DNA of 64,000 nucleotides from Zingiber officinale (taxonomy: Eukaryota; Streptophyta; Magnoliopsida; Zingiberales; Zingiberaceae): contig NC_056003.1 of assembly GCF_018446385.1 (NCBI RefSeq), forward strand, positions 20,395,198-20,459,197. Reading direction: 5' to 3'. Under the pieces are notes generated by a model. It had not been told where the DNA came from and did no database searches. It saw nothing but the letters and a program-made list of their open reading frames with translations. Both the position numbers and the translations under genes were made by a program. Positions 1 through 10,551 of this stretch are shown piece by piece (within the stretch, counting starts at the first letter, position 1; every line of letters begins with the position of its first letter).

Positions 1-180
1 AGGAGAAAGTCCTGGTGAGGAGCCTGGCAATTGGAAAGTCCTGGTCAGGAGCCAGGCAATTGGAAAGTCCTGGTGAGGAGCCAGGCAGTTGGAAAGTTCA
101 AGTGTAATTTTGGCAAAAAGAGAAAGTCCTGGTGAGGAGCCAGGCAATTGGAAAGTCCAAGTGTGATCTTGGCAAAGGGT
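1..180 (+). repeat. Short tandem repeat, ~29-30 bp unit
   Basis: About six units start near 4, 34, 63, 92, 122 and 151. Each begins GAAAGTCC or GAAAGTTC and ends in a GGCAA-type tract. Units 4 and 6 carry a variant middle (AAGTGTGATCTTGG type). This is an internal LTR minisatellite. Confidence 0.8.
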
Positions 181-477
181 GTAAGTCCAAGCATGTGGTC
201 TTGGCAAGATAAGTCCTAGTGTGACTTGGCAAGGAGAACCCGACAACTAGGATGAGGCCGAAGGAAGCTCTTGAAGGCAAGGCGTGAAGGATGGGGAGAT
301 ATCCGAGCGACGCGAGGCTGATGGAGGAGGCTAGAAGGCTAGTTCGAGGTTGGTCGGTTGTGGCCAAATGCTAGGCATGGAGACGCAATAGGTCACGGTT
401 GACTGGGAGTGGGTTGGAGACTTTGGACTTGAGATTGAGTCAAGTCGAAGATGGTCAATTGATTGGGAAATACATTA

Positions 478-840
478 AACCAAGGTCCAATCGATCAGTC
501 GATCGATTGGAGTGTGCTGCGAAGGAAGAAATGACCTAATCGATTGGTCGATCGATTGGGAGCATGAGTCGCGAGCACATAGGCCTTCCCAATTGATCGA
601 GCAATTGATTGGGAATCTCCAATCGATCGGTCGATCGATTGGAGCTGGGAGTTCTCGCACAATCGCGAGAACACAAAAAGCATCTAAATCTATCGGTGGA
701 TCGATTCAGACTGTCCCAATAGATTGACCGATCGATTGGGATTCGACCATTGCGCAGGATGCAGGTGATGGACGGTTGCGATAGAGCGGTGCTGACATGG
801 TAATCGATTGAGGATGGTTTCAATTGATTGGGAGCACAAG
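478..840. repeat. Cluster of ~24-bp palindromes (CCAATCGATC...GATCGATTGG)
   Basis: Near-perfect inverted repeats sit at about 487-510, 537-560, 588-613, 619-642 and 715-740. Each has a CCAATCGATC-like left arm, a short centre and a GATCGATTGG-like right arm, with 25-80 bp between them. They give rise to several overlapping spurious ORFs on both strands. Confidence 0.85.
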
Positions 841-1474
841 ATATAGTCGTTGCGGAGTGATTTCTCCGTAGAACTGTTGTTCTTCTTCTTGCGATCTTCA
901 GTGATTTTCACGCGAGCTTCTTCCGATCTTCACCGCCAGTTCTTGAAGGCGCTTGGGGTGCATTCCCAAGGTTCAAGAGGCAACAACAAGCAACAAGTAA
1001 GCAAGAAGAAGGGTGTATTTCAGTTATATCTTGTATTTTCTTCTTGGGTGAGTTGTGTTGTTGTGTGTGGATTTGTACGAGGCTTCTCCACCTCCGGCTG
1101 CGACCGAGAAGGAGGTTTTCATAGTGGAGGAGCGTGTTGTGTATGGATCCTTGGATTAGTCACCTCTTCTTGATGTGGATACCAAGTAAATCTACTTGTT
1201 AGCGTTGTGTGAGTCTTCTATTTTATTTCCGCTGCATATCATCATCAAGACGCGGCCAACGAGCGCGCGATGAGACGCTATTCACCCCCCCCCCTCTAGT
1301 GGGCACATCAGTCCCAACACAACCTATTACTTATAAGTTTCTTATATACAATACCCAAGATCTCATTCCAAATGGATCTACGAATAAAGACGTAAACTGA
1401 AAGTTTTTCTGGATTATCACAAACTTTAAGACAACCAAACAGAAACTTATCTGTGATTCCCAAAAGGTCATCAA

Positions 1475-2286
1475 CAAATATTGCTACTTATTAATTAGAA
1501 GAACTTATAGACATTGAACATAATTTAGATACTTTTTCTAATGAACAATTAAATACCTTAAATCCAAGGAGAATATATAATCAAGGACTATTATCCTTCT
1601 CTACATCACTCTATAGACATCACAGGACACAACCACTTCATCTACCAGATGGAGGTGAAGAAAGATTTACACTCATGACTGAAGAATTGGCATGAACACT
1701 TTTGCAAAGAAAATATCACTACATACATATAGGACTAATAGTGTTTGGCCTAAGAGGACTTACTAGAAAGAGCATAGGAGCCAAAGTATTTTTAGTCTTT
1801 TACGACTCAAGATTTTCTAACAATGATAAGGCAATTATTGGACTCATTGAAGTAGATATGAATAGCAATTTAGGAATTACCTATTTCTGTTTAAACTTCA
1901 ATATGACAATCTCAGACTTTATAGAACATATTAAAATTTCAGTACAAGCCAGAGGGTATGGAGACTTTCAAAGACATAATATCCAAATAGACATAATCTT
2001 TCTAGGAAAAATAATGACAAATATTAACAATAGTTTTAAAATTCAAATTACTAATGTTATTGAAACCCTTACTACAAAAGGCATTTATTTCCTCAAACCT
2101 AAGGACTTTTCATCTACTTTACTTGTCGGATTAGATTGGACTCTTAATTTGGAGCTAAGCACTAAACCACAAACTTTACAACCAACGGAATCCATTATTT
2201 ATAAAGATAGACATGGTAGCTCTATAGTAAGATTTCATAATTACAAACCCTCAACATCACAAGAAGAAGATCATAAAGAAAATTAA
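1475..2286 (+). pseudogene. Caulimovirid movement protein, decayed
   Basis: The longest open stretch (1702-2286) holds the core of the 30K-type movement protein of Caulimoviridae, including HIGLIVFGLRGLTRKS and a later FYDSRF segment. That family forms tubules or modifies plasmodesmata for cell-to-cell movement. The reading frame can be followed left to about 1475, but with in-frame stops (for example the TGA just before 1702), so the N-terminal part is broken. The next ORF starts 6 bases after the stop, which fits compact viral gene packing. The domain assignment is good. No functional product is expected. Confidence 0.75.
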
Positions 2287-2292
2287 ACTAAT

Positions 2293-4088
2293 ATGAACTT
2301 AATGAACAAAGAATATAGCATACTGGAAACTCATACAAACAATAATGTTGAGAATAACTATTTATTTTATGATGACTTAAATGAATATGTTTACATCCCA
2401 TTTGAAATAGCTACTTATTTCACTAAAGAAGATTTAAAAGAATTAGAAACTTTTGACCTTTTACATCATAAATTAGAGTCTGATTTGATGTTATATTTTG
2501 ATGAGGGTCATAATATAATTGCTAAAAAGCAAGATTACTTTTCAACAGTAAACCTAATGAATCCAACCAAATCTAGTTGCACTAGTAATTTCATACCACA
2601 ACCATTACAAGTAAGATACCCTGAAACCTCTATGAGAACTATGAATTATAGAGAAGGACATCCTCCAAGAATAAAGATTACCCCATATACTAATAATAAT
2701 CCTTTGTTGAGAACAATAGGAAAAAGGAGACCACCTGGAATTACTTATTTTGGTAAAAATTCAGTCTTATTAAATATTGGAGAATGCGATGATTCACAAC
2801 TTTATGATACCTATTTAGAACAGTGGATAGTCTTTGTGAAAAGAGATTATCAAGCCAGACATGAACTAGACATAGAAACAGGAGAAGCCATGATAAGAGT
2901 AGGGGAAATTTTACCTAGGTGATGTTGCCAGGGCAGCATGGGAAGCTTATAAAACTACATATCCTAAGGAAGTAGCCAAGATGGCCTTACAAGGAAATAA
3001 CATACTCAATTTTTGCTATACAATTCATAGGTTATTTACTGCCAGAGATGCTAATACTGGATTAGATATAAGACAAAGAGAAGTTATGAGAGACTTAGAA
3101 CAATTACAACTCTTTAGCTTGAACTGGATTAAACCTTTTTGTAATGACTTCTTAGCATTAATAGCAGTCTCAGGAAACTATTTTAACCTAGAACTAGGGG
3201 AAAGACTCTTTAGCAAGCTTCCAGGAGACTTAGAAAAGGAAATACATAAGGCCTGGGCAGATATGAATGTAGCACCGCAATACAATAACATTGGAGTAAG
3301 AATCCAATACATTATTTCCATACTTAAAGAAAAATGTACCTATATCCACATATAAAAATAACTAAAAAAATCAACAATATCAATTTTGTAGCCAGATATA
3401 TACCCCTTAACAATATGGTTTCACTCAATCTAAACCAAGACTAAATCATTCATCAAGAATACCCAGAAGATCGGTATCAAGACCCAAGGCAATAAAACCT
3501 AAAAAGACCTACTATGTTAGAAAAAGTAGAGAAAAGAAACCCTATCTAAATAAAGAAAAACATGTGCGAAAGTTCAAAACAAAGAAGACGTATGCTAATA
3601 CCATCACATGTTTCGCCTGTAATGAACCAGGACATTTATCTTCTACCTGCCCAAATAAAAAGAATTTATATACCAGAGAAGCAAAACTAGTTACCTTCAC
3701 AAATCTTGATTTAGTAGAAGTACAATCAGATGTTTCTGACACATCCTCCATCTACTCTATTGTTTCTATAGATGATGTGGAAGAAGTCATCCCTTCTTCT
3801 GACTATAGTCTTGTAAATTCCTTCTTACAACCTCCATACCAGCAGTATAACCTACATCCTAAAAGCCAAAATTACATACCCTACAATACACTAGACAATC
3901 TAGAAGAATTATGGGATGAATTTCCAGATACCAATATAATGTTTAAACAACTCAATACTAAGACTACAGAAAAACTTAACTGCCCATATGAGTGGACCCT
4001 CAAAATAGGAACTAATAACATTCCTTGTTTCTTTTGTAGCTATTGTCCATCTTTAGATAAAAGAGGTACCTGTAAGTTATGTAAGAAA
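2293..4088 (+). pseudogene. Caulimovirid capsid protein region with CCHC zinc knuckle, frameshifted
   Basis: Open segments at 2293-2922, 2981-3355 and 3564-4091 lie in different frames but form one capsid-like unit. First comes an acidic N-terminal part, then a helical capsid core (2800-3340, with YLEQWIVFVKRDYQ near the end of the first segment), then a Lys-rich stretch. A zinc knuckle of CX2CX4HX4C form follows at 3609-3650 (CFACNEPGHLSSTC). Frames break near 2920 and between 3355 and 3564. A second Cys-rich cluster at 4026-4106 ends the region. Capsid function is inferred from position and the knuckle. Confidence 0.7.
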
Positions 4089-4106
4089 TAAGCCTGTAAT
4101 CTTTGT
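4026..4106 (+). other. Second cysteine motif, CX2CX11CX2CX4CX2C spacing, with stop inside
   Basis: Cys codons at 4026, 4035, 4071, 4080, 4095 and 4104 give spacings of 2, 11, 2, 4 and 2 residues. This is the second Cys-rich motif described for badnavirus-type polyproteins. A TAA (4089-4091) falls in the X4 spacer, so the motif is split in the present copy. An extra Cys (4044) lies within the X11 spacer. Confidence 0.7.
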
Positions 4107-4149
4107 CTTCAACAACTGTTCTCTATTACAATACCCATAAGCCATCTCT

Positions 4150-6484
4150 CTAAGGGAGGTACTCGAAATTTTTTATTAGAAACAAGAGTCTCTGTATTAG
4201 AAACTCGTATTAATAAATTGGAAATAGAACTAGAGACCCTAGATAAACAAATGAAAGAAAACCTTCCTCCACATTCTTCTCAAGCTACTCTTGATAAAGG
4301 CAAAGGCTTACAACTTACACCAGTAGATATGATAGATAGAGATCTGGTCTTTATAAAAGCCTCTAGTATATGTAATATAGGAAAAACTCTAGACATTAGA
4401 GTCAAATGCCTAGTAAATATCCATGGTCATAAGTTCACACTACATGCCTTTCGATATAGTGGAGTCACTAACTTCACCATAGATGAAAATACACTTCTTT
4501 CAGTCTTGCCAAAATTTTTTATAAAAATCGCATCACAACCATTACTAAGTACATAATTTGATGGTCAATAATTAACTTGCACGCAATTTGTCACTAACAC
4601 CCATCTAAGGTTTTATGACAATTGTGGTAAATATAGCACACCACTCTCACTCTCTAAACTATGGATTAAATCGTTATTACATCCTAATATTCACTTAATC
4701 CTAGGCTAAAATTTTCTTGTATCACCAGATAGAACTTTTCTTCTAACCAAGGATTATGCTCTATTCTTTTCCTCACCCATAATATCTCCAATAGTATCAG
4801 ACTATCCCTTTATTGTCCATCCCTTAACCACCAAACCCCACATAGAAATCATACATTCTGACAACACATCATCTTGTCAATGTTCTCCTAAAAATGCATG
4901 TAAACAACCCAGTAAGCAACCACAACCTAATAGCCAAACCTGTGTCATACCTTTTTCTGACCAACAAGATCCGGAAAACTAGCCTCACTTGGCTGGTCAA
5001 GCCCTATAACTGATGGCACTTGGATCCCACCTGATCTCATACTTCCACAACAGTTACTTCTAATAATAAAGACCCATAAACCCGATTTAAACTTCCTCAT
5101 TTCTAGATTAGATTGGAGACAATCCTACTAAATATTGGGACTGAGAAAAAGTCTACTGCAAACTATCAATAATTAATCCAGACCTTACAATTAAGGCTCA
5201 AGACTTAAAATATACAACTTGAGAAATTGAAGAACGTAAAATATACATTAATCAACTCTTAACTTTAGGAGTCATTCAAAGGTCCACATCTAGGCACCGA
5301 AGTCCAGCTTTCATAGTTAATAAAGGATCAGAACAAAAACGTGGTCAAATCTAGAATGATATTTAACTATAAAAAATTTAATGATAATTGTTAAGAAGAT
5401 GGTTATAAAATCCCTGATAAAGACCAACTCTTAAATAAAATCTAAAACTCAAAATGGTACTCTAAATTTGACATGAAATCAGGATTTTGGCAAGTCAAAA
5501 TGCATCCTGAGTCCATTGAATGGACAACCTTTTCCTACCCCTGAGGGATATTTTGAGTGGCTTATTATGCCTTTTGGCCTTAAGGTAGCCCCTTAAATAT
5601 TCCAAAGGAAAATGGATAACATTTTTTGAGATGTTTCTTTCTTCACTTGTGTATATATAGATGATATTCTAGTTTTCTCTAAGATTAAACAAGAACATTA
5701 TGCTCATCTTCATATTATTTTTAACCTATTTGAGAAACATGGTCTGATTATTTCTCAAAAAAAATTGGCAATAGCAACTACCTATATTGATTTCCTAGGA
5801 GCAGAGATAAACCAGGGATAAATAGAGCTTCAACCTTATATCTCTGCTAAAATCCTTGCTTTTCCAGATAAAATGGAAGATACTAAAACTCTTAGAGTTT
5901 TTTTACGACTCCTAAATTATGCAAGACCTTATTTAAAAGATATAGGAAAAATTAGTGGCCTCTTATACAATAAGACCTCCTTAACCAGACAAAAACATTT
6001 TAATCAACAAGATATAGAACTTCTATAGCAAATTAAACAGTTAGTAAAAATAATTCCCATGTTAACACTCCCACTTGATTCTGACTACTTAGTTATTGAA
6101 ATAAATGGATGTGAAATAGGATGGGGAGGCATTTTATTTAGAAAAAATTTCAAATATGACCCTAAACCTACAGAAACCTTATGCAAGTATGCCTCTGGGA
6201 AATTTCAAGAAAAAGAACATTTAACTTCACTAGAGTTTGAAATATTAGCAGTTATTTATTGTCTAGAAGCCTTCCGACTATTCATTTGCAATAAGCAAGA
6301 AATTACTATTAGAACTGACTGTGAAGCTATAGTCAAGTATAGTCAACAAACTAAAGGATTAAGTACTAAGATATGGTTAAAATTCACAAATACCATTATT
6401 AATAAAGGTTTACGCATTCACTGGGAACATATAAAGGGAATTAACAATTCTTTAGCTAATACTTTATCTCAGTTACTCCACTAA
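4150..6484 (+). pseudogene. Caulimovirid polymerase: protease, reverse transcriptase, RNase H (decayed)
   Basis: A heptad-rich coiled-coil stretch (about 4165-4260) leads into an aspartic-protease-like domain near 4430-4500. The Asp position of its D-S/T-G motif is Tyr (TAT at 4455). Reverse transcriptase follows, with fingers from about 5220, a DMKSGFWQVKMHPE segment near 5470 and the YIDD active-site box at 5654-5665. RNase H occupies 6059-6484, with EFEILAV and IRTDCEAI motifs, but the first catalytic Asp is Asn (AAT at 6104). Many stops and frameshifts occur between 4557 and 6059. The enzyme would copy viral pregenomic RNA; this copy cannot. Confidence 0.85.
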
Positions 6485-6497
6485 TTTTTTTCAGGCA

Positions 6498-6802
6498 ATG
6501 GATAGACCAAGGAAGGTACGAACATCATTTTCTACTAAAACATTAAGATTTGGAACTCAAGAATTACAACAGTTCACACAATAAGAAGATCAGTTCTGCT
6601 CTATATTCGGAGACAAATTAGATCACATACAACACTGCCTAATTGATAATATTTGACACATTCCAACCATTCCTAGCAGCTCTGGACATAAGATAGCAGT
6701 TATAAATACTTTAACAAACTATTTTCTAACAACCATACAAAAGCTAGCAGGTAAGAAATTCTCTTGTTATGTAGTCTTCTCTGGACCACAAGCTAAGGTA
6801 AT
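6498..6802 (+). pseudogene. Viroplasmin/transactivator-like ORF, 5' part
   Basis: The ATG lies 14 bases after the RNase H stop and opens a basic N-terminal region with two in-frame stops. It ends in a CYVVFSGPQAK segment, the first half of the caulimovirus viroplasmin (RNase H1 N-terminal-like) domain. The frame runs into the 5' end of the LTR element at 6803. The second half of the domain resumes right after the element. In caulimoviruses this ORF makes the inclusion-body/translation transactivator protein. Confidence 0.65.
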
Positions 6803-9800
6803 TGTAACACCCCAAATTTCATGATTTGAAATCCTAAAAGACCTTATTAAAATTTATAAATGCTATAGAAAAATTCTAGAGATTTTTAGAAATTTTTAGA
6901 GTATTTTTATGTAATTTTTGGAGTTCGTTTGGTATTTTTACCAAGAGGAAGAAGTTTAAAAAAAAAAAGTGTTAAGATCGGGTTTTGAACCCAAAATCTC
7001 GAACCGAACTAGACCCTAACCAAAGTCAGCCAACTAACTGAGCTAAGTAAGTTTTGTTTAATATATGGAACAAATGGTATTTAAAGAATTAAAGAATAGT
7101 TAGTAATAGAAAATAATTAAAAGAGGGAAAAAGGGTGTTCGGCAAGATTCGAACCCATAACTCCAATCACGAGCCAAGCCGAGGCTAACCAAGTGTGCTG
7201 CGGATGTTTCGTAAACAAATTTACAATGAATTGGTCTTAAGCCATAACTGAATTAGAAAATACCTAGGTTATAAGAAGGGGTTATTTTCCTCTCCCGTGA
7301 CCTAACCTTTCCCCTCTCCTCCTCCCTTCTGCGCGCGACGGCGTTTCAGCTCGAGCGAAGACGAAGCCGACGGAGCTAGGGCTCGACTTCGGCGGTCGGC
7401 CAAGGCAAGGCTCCGTGGGTTCTTCACAGATCCGAGCTTCCCTCGGCGAGGAGAGCGCGTGGACAGAGGAGTTACCGGAATATCGAGTTCGTCGGAAGCC
7501 CTAGAAGCCTCCTTCTCGGTTGTAAGTCCAAGAAACCCAAGGTAAGTTGCTTACTCACCTGCGGTAAGAGTAGTTCCGGGATTTCTTTTAGTTTTCTGCT
7601 ATATGTTGTGGTTTCGGATTCTTGTTTCCTTTTGGATTTCGAAGCATGTTTTAAGGGGTTTTGTTTTTGATGCTTACTGCCATGAACCCTAAGGAAAGGA
7701 TGAGAATTTGTATAGGTTCAGTTTGAGGTTTCCGTGAGTTTTATAAAGAAGATTGTTCTTCCCTTTTAGGCTTTCAGATTTGTTGTAAAGAATTTCGGAA
7801 TTTCTAGGGATTTAGTTTCTTCTTTCTTTAGAATTTTGTTATGGAGATTGTTGTTTAGGGCTTGCTGCCATAAGACTCAAAGAAAGAACAAGAAAGGGGT
7901 TAAGTATGTTGAGCACGTTGAGCATCCTGTTCTTTATGAATTTCTGCCGTGGCATTCAGTTTCGGGTTTAGTTTTGGTTTCCTTTTGGATTTTAAAACAT
8001 ACTGTTAAGAAGTGTGGTTGCTAAGGGATATGGTTTCTCTTGGGGTTACCGGATTATGCTATGCAGAATTAGGGCTGTTGGAACTTTTAGTGTAGCATCA
8101 AATGTTTCAAGACTAGATCATATTAGTCCAATAACAGGAAGCTGGCCAATTGAACATTAGAAAACTCCCAATTGCATTAGATTTCTAATGGTCAACTGGA
8201 AGAAAATTGCAAATTTGTTAGCTCATCGGTTAAGGACAATCAAATGTTGCTTCAATTCGTTACTTTCTGAAGCTGTCCTTGACAAGGTAGGAAACACCTG
8301 GTTGAACTGGATCTTTTGACCAAACTGCAATCCTTGCAGCTCACTGGTTTATTAACGTACATTATAATGAAATCTTGTTTTGACCCATGATCCGGAAGCA
8401 GTAAATTGATTTGGAATATATTCAACAGAATCTAAACTTAAGATGAGTTAAGCTTAGATTGGTAGTGTTCTACTACTACTTATGTTCCTGTGGAGTTTAG
8501 ACTTTCTTTGCTGTAATACGTAATGTAGGTAAAACAAGATTAAGGTCAATGTTCTTGCGTTAATCAATAGAGCAGAATTTTTGTTAAGCTTAGTATGCAG
8601 ATTTTAGATAAGCTTAGTATGCAGACTTCTGTTAAGTTAGTATGCAGATTTTTATTAAGCTAGTATGCAGATTTCTGTTAAGCAAGTGCAGATTTTGTTA
8701 AGCTAGTATGCAGATTTCTATTAAGCTATTATGCAGATTTTTATTAAGCTAGTATGCAGATTTCTGTTAAGTATTAGTGCAGATTTTTTATAACTATTGT
8801 ATGTGCAGATTTCTTTTGTATTCTATGCATGATTATGTGTTACATAGTTAGTTTCATTCATAGATGCATACGAAAGATACCCTAATAGTATTTTGGGTTT
8901 AAGAAAAGTATAAGAAAGATAAAGATGAGTATAAGAAAGATAAAGAAAAGAAAGAAAAGGCCGAGGCCTTAAGTAGATCCCAAAGTCGAGACTTTAGGGA
9001 TTTTTGGCACACAAGGTGTCTATTAAAATGCCAAGGCATTTAAAGAAGAAGTAAATAAGCTAATAAGTATTTTACTTTTAAGAAGAGGCTAGTACCCGAC
9101 TTCCGAGGTTGTCGTTAAACAAATCCAGGTGTCCAATTCCGAGGTCTTGGCCCTGGTAGATCGAGGTCTGCTCTTTTAGGATTGGTGGCTCGCTACCCCA
9201 ACCTATCAGGGAACGCGCATAAGATGGTACTATGCCTGGGCCCAAGAAGAAGTTGATTACTATTTTGAAGTATTATAAGTATAAGTTTTTGAACAAGTAA
9301 AGCAAGTTTTTACATAAGTATAAAGTATTAAAGAATAAGTCTTTAAACAAGTGAAATAAGATTTAGAAAGTGTTTAGAATTCAGTAAGTTTAGTTCTTTA
9401 TTCTACCATGTTTATCTAGTAGATGAGTAGATTTCATGTTTACCTATTAGATGAGTAGCATGATTAGCCATTAGAATTACATGAGTAGATTCCTTAGCCT
9501 TTCTTTGCTATTAGTTTGACATGAGCAGTTATGTTTATGCTTTATTTCTTTTTAGAGCATATAGTTTCCAGTTCTTTTCGTATACATGCACATTCGTGAT
9601 TTTGTGAGTTAGATAGCGCTTACTAAGCAAATTTTGCTTATAGACTACACTTCCTCTTACTGCAGATAAAGGAAAAGAAAAGATTTAGCAAGGAAGGCGA
9701 CATGGTGGCGCGGATGGTGTGTGATGCTAGGACTATGGAAGCCTTGGGACTTAGTTTAAGAATTTATTAAGATTGTCATTTATTAAGAATGTATTAGATA

Positions 9801-10111
9801 AGTCATTTAGTCTTCCGCTGTTAATTGTATGTTTTATTTTGTTTCTGCTATTCATTACTTGCATGATTTGATTTTATTAAAATGCGTAGTGATGTTATTT
9901 CTTTTGGTTGATCGATATGTGTTCCAGCCGCTTGTGGCTGAGTATATATTGCATGTGTTGTTAAATATGGTCACCGGTACAGGGGAGACTCTGCCGAAAT
10001 TTTTCGGTAAGGGTTTCCATGTGATTTTTAATCCTACCGGTTAAGTAGAGTTAGTAGTTAAGTAACGGTCATCCTTAGAGTATAGTAGTAGTAAGAAGGG
10101 TGGTCGTTACA
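6803..10111 (+). repeat. 5' LTR of the giant-LTR element
   Basis: The LTR is 3309 bp and matches 10552-13863 almost throughout. By eye there are about 14 differences in the first ~390 bp and fewer later. It contains two tRNA-like modules in reverse orientation (6975-7050 and 7138-7203), a C-rich start of a transcribed-looking region (about 7290-7540), a ~22-bp minisatellite (8575-8815) and a long A/G-rich part. Its small ORFs are not conserved domains. Confidence 0.85.
8575..8815 (+). repeat. ~22-bp minisatellite (TTAAGCTAGTATGCAGATTT unit) inside LTR
   Basis: About ten degenerate units run head to tail. The same array recurs in the 3' LTR near 12325-12550. Confidence 0.85.
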
Positions 10112-10113
10112 GT

Positions 10114-10125
10114 TGGTATCAGAGC
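10114..10125 (+). other. Primer-binding site (TGGTATCAGAGC)
   Basis: This lies two bases after the 5' LTR end and is complementary to the 3' end of initiator tRNA-Met, as in many plant LTR elements. Confidence 0.85.
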
Positions 10126-10551
10126 AGTTCCCATTCTCCAGCATCACACATCAGCACCATCCTTGCCGTTTTCAAGTAAGAAAGTATTTAATTTTCTTTT
10201 ATGCTTTCTTTATTATTTGCAGTATAGAATATCTGCTTATATGTGTTTAGGAAAGAAGAAAATTCATGTTTTAATTTTCTATGTTTTGATACATAAGCTT
10301 AGAAAGAATAGAGACAATATAGAAGTTTTGTTTCTTTTATATTTATATACATAAGTATCTTTAGAAAGAGTAGAGAAGATATTAAGCCTTTCAAGGACCA
10401 CTAATGGATACGATGCGAGATGAATACTAGAGGACCGTGAAGTTAAGAGATTAAGAAACAAAAAAGTACCACTAGTAAAGGATAGTATAAGACAAAAATA
10501 TCCAGAATTAGTCTAAGTTCGAGGACGAACTTTTTATAAGGTAGGGAGAAT
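10126..10551 (+). other. Internal region of the giant-LTR element, non-coding, ending in polypurine tract
   Basis: About 425 bp with no gag or pol similarity. A small open frame over the LTR junction (10100-10354) has no recognisable domain. The last bases (AGGTAGGGAGA, 10539-10549) form the polypurine tract just before the 3' LTR. The element must have relied on enzymes from another element. Confidence 0.75.

Larger units (their letters stand above)
1..1319 (+). repeat. Right end of a Ty1/copia SIRE-type LTR (3' LTR or solo LTR)
   Basis: The right end reads CTATTCACCCCC, then CTCTAG, then CCCAACA, the usual end of SIRE-type copia LTRs. The complete copia 5' LTR near the other end of the window (ending at 54302) ends the same way. 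No primer-binding site follows the CA end, so this is a 3' LTR or a solo LTR, not a 5' LTR. The left part continues outside the window. Inside are about six short tandem units (1-180), a cluster of palindromes (478-840) and a T-rich/GC-mixed terminal part. Open frames here are by-products of the repeats. I see no coding domain. Confidence 0.75.

Noticed and set aside
475-823. Several ORFs on both strands with IDRSID repeats
   Set aside because: They are translations of the palindrome cluster.
6975-7050. A functional tRNA gene
   Set aside because: Arms do not form a clear cloverleaf and the B box differs from consensus, so it was kept only as a tRNA-like module.
7836-8024. 62-aa ORF, nearly identical to one at 11584-11772
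   Set aside because: Both lie at the same place in the two LTRs. The identity comes from LTR duplication, and there is no known domain or conserved start context.
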